NCBI GenBank assembly: GCA_963693025.1
Contig: OY843749.1
Location: forward strand, 372,001 to 436,000
DNA: 64,000 nucleotides
Origin: JAHRAW01 sp963693025
GTDB taxonomy: Bacteria; Pseudomonadota; Gammaproteobacteria; Arenicellales; Poriferihabitantaceae
Reading direction: 5' to 3'
Positions 12,001-21,000 of the stretch are shown one piece after another. Every line of letters starts with the position of its first letter. Positions within the stretch are counted from its first letter, which is position 1. Made by a program: the position numbers and the translations under genes. Below the pieces are notes generated by a model. It worked only from the letters and a program-made list of their open reading frames with translations. It was not told the origin of the DNA and made no database searches.

Positions 12001-15000
12001 AGCGCCACGCCATAAACGCCGCTGACTCCCTCCGCCAAGGTCAGCGTGTCGGTCGACAGCGCGACACCCGGTACGCTGGTGTCGCCAACCTCCACCCTCA
12101 CCTCAGCGACGGCGATGCCGGCGTATTCGGCGGCGCCGGTGACGGCGTGGCTGATGGTGGCGATGTCGTCATCACGGTCGGGGTCGATAGCGGCGGTTAC
12201 CGTCGCCAACTGCGGCACATTCCAGTTGCTGCCGTCGAAGGTCAATCCGGCGGCGGGCGCGACGGTGGCGATGCCGGTGTCGCCGCTCGTTGGCGTTACC
12301 ACCACCACGCCCGCGCTCGGCGGCGCGGTCAGCGCCACGGTGTAGGTGTCCTCGGTGTCGTCGCCGTCGCTGTCATCCTCGCCCAGCGACAAGGTGGTCG
12401 TGCCAATCGTCACCCCCGCGCTCTGGGCTTCGGGAATCGTTACCGTCACCGCATCAATGGCGGCGAGGGCGACATACTCCGCCGCGCCGCCGGCGGCGTG
12501 GCTAATGACGGCGGCGGCGTTGGGCGCGGCGTCAGCATCCGCCGCGGCGGTGACGGTGACGGTCTGTGCATCGTTCCAATCGCCGGCGGTGAAAGTCAGC
12601 GGACCAGAGACGGTGGCGGAGGCGTTGCCGCTGCTCGGCGTAATCACCACGTTGGCGGTCGGACTCGTGGCAAGCCGCACGGTGTAGGTGTCCCTTCCGC
12701 CTTCGGCAATCGTCAGCGTGTCAGTGGAAATCGTCACCGCCGGCGGCGTGCCGGGGGTGGTGTCGGTTACCGTCACCGTCACATCGGCGGCGTTTCCAAT
12801 TTGGGCGGCGTAATCCGATGCCGAGTCGCTCACGGTGACCGCGTTGCTAATCACGACCGACTCGTTAGTCGAATCGGTATCCGGCTCGGCAATCACCGAA
12901 ACCGCCTGCGCGACATTCCAGTTGGCGGATGTAAAGGTCAACTCGGCGGTGCCGGAGTAAATGCTGACCGCAGCGGAGTCGGCGCTGCTCGGCGTGACCG
13001 TCACTTCGCCGGTGCTCGGCGCGGCGGTCAACACCACGGTGTAGGAAGCGGAGTTGCCTTCGTTCAAGGCAATCGTGGTCGGGGTGACCGTGAAGCCGAC
13101 GCTGTTGGTTTCGGTTACGGTCACGCGCAGGGTGGCGCTGGCTTGGCGGTAATCCGCGCCGCTTCCCTGGTGGCGGATGCCGATGGCGGTGTTGGCGACG
13201 GCGTCGTCGTCCGCGGTGGGCGTGACGGTTATCGACTGCGCCACATTCCAAGTGGCGGGCGTGAAGGTGAGCGTGGCGGGCGCGAAGGTGGCGGCGCCGG
13301 CAAGGAGTCTCAGCGTAATCACCACATTGCCGCCGTCCGGTATGGTCGTAAGCAACACGCCATAAACGCCGCTGACTCCCTCCGCCAAGGTCACCGTGTC
13401 GGTCGACAGCGCGACACCCGGTACGCTGGTGTCGGCGACCTCCACCTCCACCTCATCGACGGCGATGCCGTCGTATTCGGCGGCGCTGGCGGCGGTTACG
13501 GCGTGGCTGATGGTGGCATAGTCGTCATCACGGTTGGGGTCGATAGCGGAAGTCACCGTCGCCAACTGCGGCACATTCCAGTTGCTGCTGTCAAAGGTCA
13601 GCCCGGCGGCGGGCTCAACGGTGGCGATGCCGGTGTCGTCGCTCGCCGGCGTCACCACCACGACGCCCGCGCTCGGCGGCGCGGTCAATGCCACGGTGTA
13701 GGTGTCCTCGGTGTCGTCGCCGTCGCTGTCATCCTCACCCAGAAACAACGCGAGCGGGTTAATCGTCACCCCCGCGCTCTGGGCTTCGGGAATCGTCACC
13801 GTCACCGTATTGATGGCGATGGCGTCGTAGTCCGCGTCTGCGCTTGCCGCCGCGTGGCTGATGACGGCGTCGGGGTTGGCGGCGGCGTCGGCGTCCGCCG
13901 CGGCGGTGAGGGCGACGGCCTGCGCGACATTCCAGTCGGCGGCGGTGAAGGTCAACGCCGCCGTGGCGAGGGTGACGGAGGCGTTGCTGCTGCTCGGCGT
14001 AATCACCACATCGCCGCTCGGCGGCGTGGCGAGGCGCAGGGTGTAGTTGCCGGTCGCGCCTTCGTTCACGGTCACCGTGGCGGCGGACACCGTGACCGCG
14101 GGCGCGTCGTTGTCGGTGATGGTGACGGTGACATCGCCGCCGACGAGCAGCGTGGCGTAAATGCCCGCGCCGGCGACCGCGTGGCTGACGGCGACGGTCT
14201 CGTCGTCCGTGTCAACGTCCTGCGCGGCGGTGATGACGATGTTCTGCGCGGTGTTCCAGTTGCTGTCGGTGAAGGTCAGGCTGGCGGGCGCGAGGGTCAG
14301 TCCGCCGCCTGCGCCGGGCGTCACCGTCACCTCGCCGATGTCGGGCGCAGCCGACAACTCAACCGCGTAGGTGCCGGTGCTGCCTTCGGCGACGGTCAGC
14401 GCGGGCGGGGTAAACACCAGCGCCGGCGGCGGTGCGTTGACGCCGGTGTCGGTGGCGGTGACCGGCAGGGAGATGCTGCCGGAAGCGCCGTTGTTGTCGG
14501 TGTAGTGTTGGAAGTAGCGATAGACCGTGCTCACCGTATCCAAGTCGGTTTGGGCGGTGAAAGTGACGCGCAGGAAGTCGGTTGCGCTGGTATTACTCGT
14601 CAGCGCATGCGGCAGAGTCTGGTCGGTCACAAAAGTCAAACCGCCGTCGTTCGGGACGATTTCCCCGCGGGTCAGCGTCGCCGGCGGCGTGGCTGTCGTC
14701 CTCATGAACACGCGCACCGAGTCGCTACCGCCCTCATTCACCGCCAATGACGAAGTCGGTCTGCCGAGAGCCCCCCCCAAAAACTCCACCGGATGCGCGC
14801 GCGTTACCGCCACCGTGAACTCGCGGCTGGCGTTGTCGCCGTCGGCGTCGGTCGCCGTATAAGTTAGCGTGACCGCCGCCGTGGTGGCGGCGGTCGGCGT
14901 GCCGCTCAATTCGCGCGTGGTGTCGTCAAACGCCAAACCGGGTATGGCGATGGTTACGTCCGGCGTCAGCGTGTAAGCCGGCACGCCGTTGGTGGCGGCG

Positions 15001-18000
15001 CCGGTTGCTTCGGGCAGCGTCAGCGGGGTAATCGGTGCGCCGGCGGCGTAGGTTTGGTCGTCCACCGTCTCGGCGGCGGCGAACGCCGGCGTGGTGTCGG
15101 TGTCGGTGTTGGTAATCGTCACCACCACGCTGTCAACGCCGGTCACGCCGGCGTAACCGCTCAGCGCGTGGGTGATGGTGACGACGTTGTCGGCAACGAG
15201 GGTGTCCGACGGCGCCGTCAGCGTGACCGTCTGCGCCACATTCCAAGTCGCCGCCGTGAAAGACAGCGTACCCGGTACCGGCAAGGCGGCGGGGTCGCTG
15301 CTCTGCGGCGTCACAAGCACCGTGGCGCTGCGCGGGTTGGTGGATAGCCGCACGCTGTAAGCGGCGCTGGCGACGCCCTCGGTAATCGTCACCACCGTGT
15401 CGCTAATCAGCACCGCCTCCGGGGGTTGCACGGTGATGGTGAAGGTCTGGACGGCGGTGTCGGCGTCGGCGTCGGTGGCGGTGTAGGTCATCGTTACCGC
15501 CGCCGCCAACGTGTCCGGCAAGCCGCTCACCACGCGCGTGTTGGCGTCAAACGCCAAGCCCGACACCGCCACCGACACCTCCGGCGTCAGCGCATAGGTC
15601 ACCGGCAAATCGCCGTTGAGCGCGGCGGGCAACGCCAGCGCAGCCGGCTTGTTGACGGTGAAAAACTGGTTGTCAATCGCACTGCTGGCGGCGAAAGTCG
15701 GGATGGCGGGGTTGGTGACGTCGACGACCATCACCACCACATCGTCGACGCTCGTGACGCCGGCGTAGCCGCTCAAAGCGTGGCTAATCGTGGCGATGTC
15801 GTTGGCGAACTCGCTGTCGTCGCGGATGGAGGCGACGACCACCGGCTGCGGCGTGTTCCAAGTGGCGGCGTCAAAGACCAAAGCCGTGTTCGCCGGAATC
15901 GTTACGCCGTGAGCGGCGACCAAGCCGTCCACGCTCGGCGTCACCGTCACCGTGCCGCTCGGTTGCGTGGTCAGCGCCACGGTGTAGGTGTTGCTCGCGC
16001 CGCTGCTGCTGCCCTCGTCAATCGTCAGCGTGGTTGGGGCAATCGTCACCGCCGCATCCACCGCGGGGAGGATGGTGATGGCGAAAGTCAGGCTGGCGGT
16101 ATCGGTGGCGGCGGTGTTGGCGTCGCTGTCGGCGGCGGTGTAGGTCAGCGTGACCGCGGCGGCGACGGTGAGCGGCGTGCCGCTCAGGGTGCGCGCGGTG
16201 TCGTCGAACACCAAGCCCGCCGGAATGTCCGCGCTCGGCGTCAGCGTGTAGGTTACCGCGCCGTTGCCGGCGGTGGTGGGCGCGACCGCGGGCAGGAGCA
16301 GGTCGGCGATGGCGAAAGTCGCGCGATAGGCCTGAGCGGGCACCGCGGCGCCGGCGGCGAACGCCGGGGCGGTGTCGCTGTCGTCGTCGGCGACCGTCAC
16401 CACCACATTCGGCACGCTGCTGACGCCAATATAACCGGCGACCGCGTGGCGAATCACGGCGCGCTCGTCGGCGAAGTCGGCGTCGTCCTGCGCGGCGGAG
16501 ACGGTGACCGACTGCGCGGTGTTCCAGTTCGCGCCGCTAAATGTCAATGCGGTGTTGGGCGAAATCGTCACGCCGTGGTCGGCAACGCTGCCGCCCACGC
16601 TCGGCGTAATCGTCACGATGCCAATCGGCTGCGTGTCCAACACCACGGTGTAGATGTTGTCGGCGCCGGCGTTGCTGCCCTCGTCCACGCTCAGCGCGCG
16701 CGGTGAAATCGTGACACCGGGCGTGGTCGTGTCAAACACCAGCACCGTCACATCCGGGGCGCTGCTACCGTCGTATTCGGCGGCGGCGGGGGCGGCGACG
16801 GCGTGCGTGATGGTGGTGAAATCGTTGGCGAGGTTGAGGTCGGGAACGGCGCTCACCGTGACCGACTGCGGCTCGCTCCAGTTGGCGGCGGTGAAGGTCA
16901 GCCCGGCGCCCGATGACACCGACACCGTGGCGACCGCGGGGTCGGCGCTGGTCGGCGTTACCGTCACATCGCCGGCGGTCGGCGGGGCGGTCAGCACCGC
17001 GATGTAGGTGGCGACGTTGCTGCCGGCGGCGCCGTCGGTCTCATACACATCCACGTTGGTGGGCAAAATATCCACCCCGGCGCTCTGCGCTTCGGGAACC
17101 GTCACGCGCACGCTGTTGATGACGAGCCCGGCGTAATTCGCGCCGAGGGCGGTGTGGCTAATGGTCGCTTCGGGGTTGGGCGCGCCGTCGGCGTCCGCGC
17201 CGGCGGTCACCGTCACCGACTGCGCCACCGTCCAGTTGGCGAGGAAGAAGGTCAGCCCGGCGGCGGGGGAGACGGTGACGAAGGGGTTGTCGCTCGCCGG
17301 CGTAATCACCACGGTGCTGGTCGGGCGCGTGTCCAACTCCACGGTGTAGCCGCCGCTCGCGCCTTCGGCGATGCGCAAACTGGGGGCGGAGAGCGTGACG
17401 CCCGGAATGTCGTCGTCGGTTACCGTGACCGTCACATTGCCGCCGGCGGCGAGCGGGATGTAGTTGCCCGCGCCGGCGACCGCGTGGCTGACGGCGAGGA
17501 TTTCGTTGTTGCCGTCGCCGTCGTGCGCGGCGGTGAGGGTGACCGCCTGCGCGGTATTCCAGTTGGCGGCGGTGAAAATCAGCGAGGCGGGCGCAACGGT
17601 TAGCCCGCCCCCGCCGGTTACGCTCGGCGTCACCTCCACGTTGCCGGAATCGGGCGCCAGCGACAACGCCACCGTATACGTGCCGCTACTACCTTCGTCG
17701 ACGGTCAGCGCGGGCGGGACAAACAGCACCCGCGGTATCTCCGCGACCACCGCGACGATGAACTCATCGGTGGCGGCGTCGGTGGCGGCGGTGTTGATGT
17801 CCGAATCGGCGGCGGTGTAGGTCAGCGTGAGCGGCGCCGTCAGTTGCCCGGTCGTGCCGCTCAACACGCGCGTGTCCGGGTCAAACGACAAACCGGGCAC
17901 GGCGGTGGTCACATCCGGCGACAACGCATAGGTCAGGGTGCCATTGCCGCCGCTGGCGGCGGACAAGGTCAGGTTGACCGTGTCGCCGACGAGGTAAATC

Positions 18001-21000
18001 AGGTTGGCTTGCTCCGTCGCGAAAGCCGGAACGGCGTTGGTGTCGGTGTCTTGCACCGTGATTCGCACCACGTCGCTCGGCAAGCCGACATAACCAATCA
18101 CGGTGTGGGTAATCGCGACTCGCTCGTCGGTGAAGTCTTCCACCGCATCGGCGAGGGCGGCAAAGGTGACGGTCTGCGCCACGCTCCACCCGCCCGCCGA
18201 AAAGGTGACCGCCGGCGGAGACGGCACCACGGCGGGGTCGTTGCTCAGCGGCGTCACCGTCACCTCCCGGAACGGCGGCGAGGTCAGCACGATTTGGTAA
18301 GTGCCCGTTGCGCCTTCGGCAAGGGTCTGCGTGGCGTTGGCAATGCTGACATTATCCGGCGGCGTGTTGGCGCCGCTGTCGACGGCGGTTATCGGGAAGG
18401 AGACGTCGCGGATAAAGCCGTTTTTGTCCTCGTAATACACGATAAAACGATAAGCGTTATTGCGGGTGTCGAGGTCTCCCTGGGCGAAGAATTCAGCCTG
18501 GAAGATGGATTCAAAATCGGTCAGTCTCTGCGGAAAAGTCCCCGGTCTCGTGTTATAAACCATGCCGCCGTCGAACGGGAGAACATCCACGCCGAGCACC
18601 GTAACAGTAGGGGCATCCCTTGTACTCGGAAAAAAGAGCATACGGATGCCACCACCCTCCTCAGGCACATCCAATCCGGTAAGCGGGCTGCCGCTCGGAA
18701 ACGACCCAAACGATATGGCGTGGCCATCATCATCGTGGATATTCGCCAGCACCGTGCCGAGGTTCGTGTTACGGAAGCGCGTGTACGGGCTTTCGAGTGC
18801 GTTAGTCGTCATGGGATGCGTGATGCTGACGCCGTTTTCATCGACTTCGTTGTCGTCATCATCCGCCGTCACGACGAGGGTCCTCGGGGTGTTCCAGTTA
18901 TTGCTGTCGAAAAACAGGACTTTGTTCGCTACCCCTAGTTCACCAATAACCAGGCCAGCCGTGGCGGAGGGGGTGGGTGTAATCCGTATGACATTCGCCG
19001 GTCCGGGGTCGGTGTCCAGCACAACCGTGTATTGGGATGGCGCCCTGCCCTCGTAGACATCCAGCACCTCCGGGCTGAGGACGATGCTCGCCCCCACCAC
19101 CGTCACCGTAAACTCGATGGTGTCGCTGTCGCCGTCCGCGTCGGTCACCGTGTAAATCAGGGTAACCGCCGTCGTCGTCAGCGTGGTCGGCGTACCGCTC
19201 AATTCGCGCGTGGGAGGTAAGAGGAAGGGTGTATCAAACGTGAATAGCAAACCCGGCACGGCGCGAGTGTCCATCGAGTAGGTCAGGTCGCCGTTGCCGA
19301 GAACCCCGGTCGCCTCGGGCAGGCTCAGCGTCGTGATAGGCGCGCCGGCGACATAGATTTGGTCGCCCACCGTCTCGGTGGCGGAGAAGGTCGGCGTGGT
19401 GTCGGCGTCGGTGTTGCTGACCGTCACCGCCACAGTGGGAATGTCCTGTGGCCTCACGCCGGCATAACCCATCAGCCGGTGGCTGATGACGACGCTACCG
19501 TCGTCGACGAGGCCATCCGCCACCGAAGTCAGCGTGACCGTCTGCGGCACATTCCAGGTGGCGCGCGTAAAGGACAGCGCGGCGGGAACCAGCACTTTGG
19601 CGGGGTCGCCGCTGACCGGCGTCACCACCACGGTAGTCGTGCCGGGGACGGTCGCCAGCCGTATGGTGTAAGCGGCGTTGGCGGCGCCCTCGGTAATCGT
19701 CACCGCCGTCTCGCTGAACAGCACGCCCGGTCTCGGGTTAACCGTGACCACGAAAGTCAGGCTGGCGGTGTCGGCGGCGGTGTTGTTGGCGTCGGTGTCG
19801 GCGGCGGTGTAGGTCAGCGTGACGCCCTCGGCGGCGCTCACCGCAGTCGGCGTGCCTTTCAATTCGCGCGTGATGCTGTCAAACAGCAAGCCGGGCAAGA
19901 CGCTCGCCACATTCGGCGTTATCGTGTAGGTGATAATGCCCTCGCCACCGCTGGCGATGGGCAGCGCCGGGGTGCGAATCGCGGTGTTGATGGTGTAAAT
20001 CTGGTCGTCCACCGACGCGCCGGCGGCGAACGCCGGGGCGGTGTCGGGGATGGTGGTGTCGATGACCGCCACCGTCACCTCGTCGGCAATCGTAACGCCG
20101 CTGTAACCGCTGACCGCGTGGGTAATCGTCGCGGTCTCGTCGATGGAATCGGCATCCCCCGCCGCCATCACCGTCACCACCTGCGCGGTATTCCAGGCGC
20201 GCGCCGCAAAGGTCAGCGCGGCGGGGGTCGGCACTTTCGCCGGGTTGTCGCTGCTCGGCGTCACCACCACCTCGGCGTCGGGGTCGGTGTCCAGCGAGAC
20301 CGTGTAGGTGTCAAACGCGCCCTCGGTAATCGTCAGCGCCAACGGGGCAATCGTCACCGAGCCGGGCGGCTCGGAGGAGATGGTGTCGATGGCATTCACC
20401 CGGAAAGAGAAACTGCCCGGATTGCCTTTGCCGTCTGCGTAGTGTTGGACGAAGCGGTAGGCGTTATCCACCGAGTCGTTGTCCTCGTTGGCGTTGAAGG
20501 TGATTAGCATGACCTCGCCGGGGGCGTTCACCGGGAGCGGGTAATCCGGCGTCGTCGTAAACTCCACCCCGCCGTCCGCCGGGACAATCTCCGCGCTCTC
20601 CAGAGTCACCGGAAACTCGGCGCCCGACATCAGGAACAAGCGGAAAGACACCGGCGCGCCCACCTCGCCCACGTCCAACGACGATATCAGCGTGTTATCA
20701 GCCTCCGCCACCGCCGTCAGCGGGTGGTCGTTATCACGGATATTCACCGTCACCGTGCCGACATTCTGGTTATTGAGGCGCGTGTAGGGATTCGCGGCGC
20801 CCGAAGCGCCCATGGTATGCGTGATAACCGCGCCCTCTTCGTCCTCGGCGCCGGCGTCAGCACCCGCCGTCACCTGAATGGTCTGCGGCACATTCCAGTT
20901 GGCGCCGGTGAAGTTCAGCGCGGAAATCGCGGCGCCATCCGGCACCGAAAGCGTCAGCCTCGGATCCCCCGAAAGCGTAATCCGCGCCCCCGCCACCCCC

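Noticed and set aside
10506..14750. Very long plus-strand open frame (over 1,400 codons) opposite gene A; similar ones at 5,217-8,084, 8,130-9,068 and 9,498-10,412
   Set aside because: Low-complexity His/Arg/Gly-rich translation with repeats such as RHRHIAAR that mirror the module period of the minus-strand protein. The GC-rich, stop-poor antisense of a repeat gene explains it, and the minus frame gives recognisable domains.
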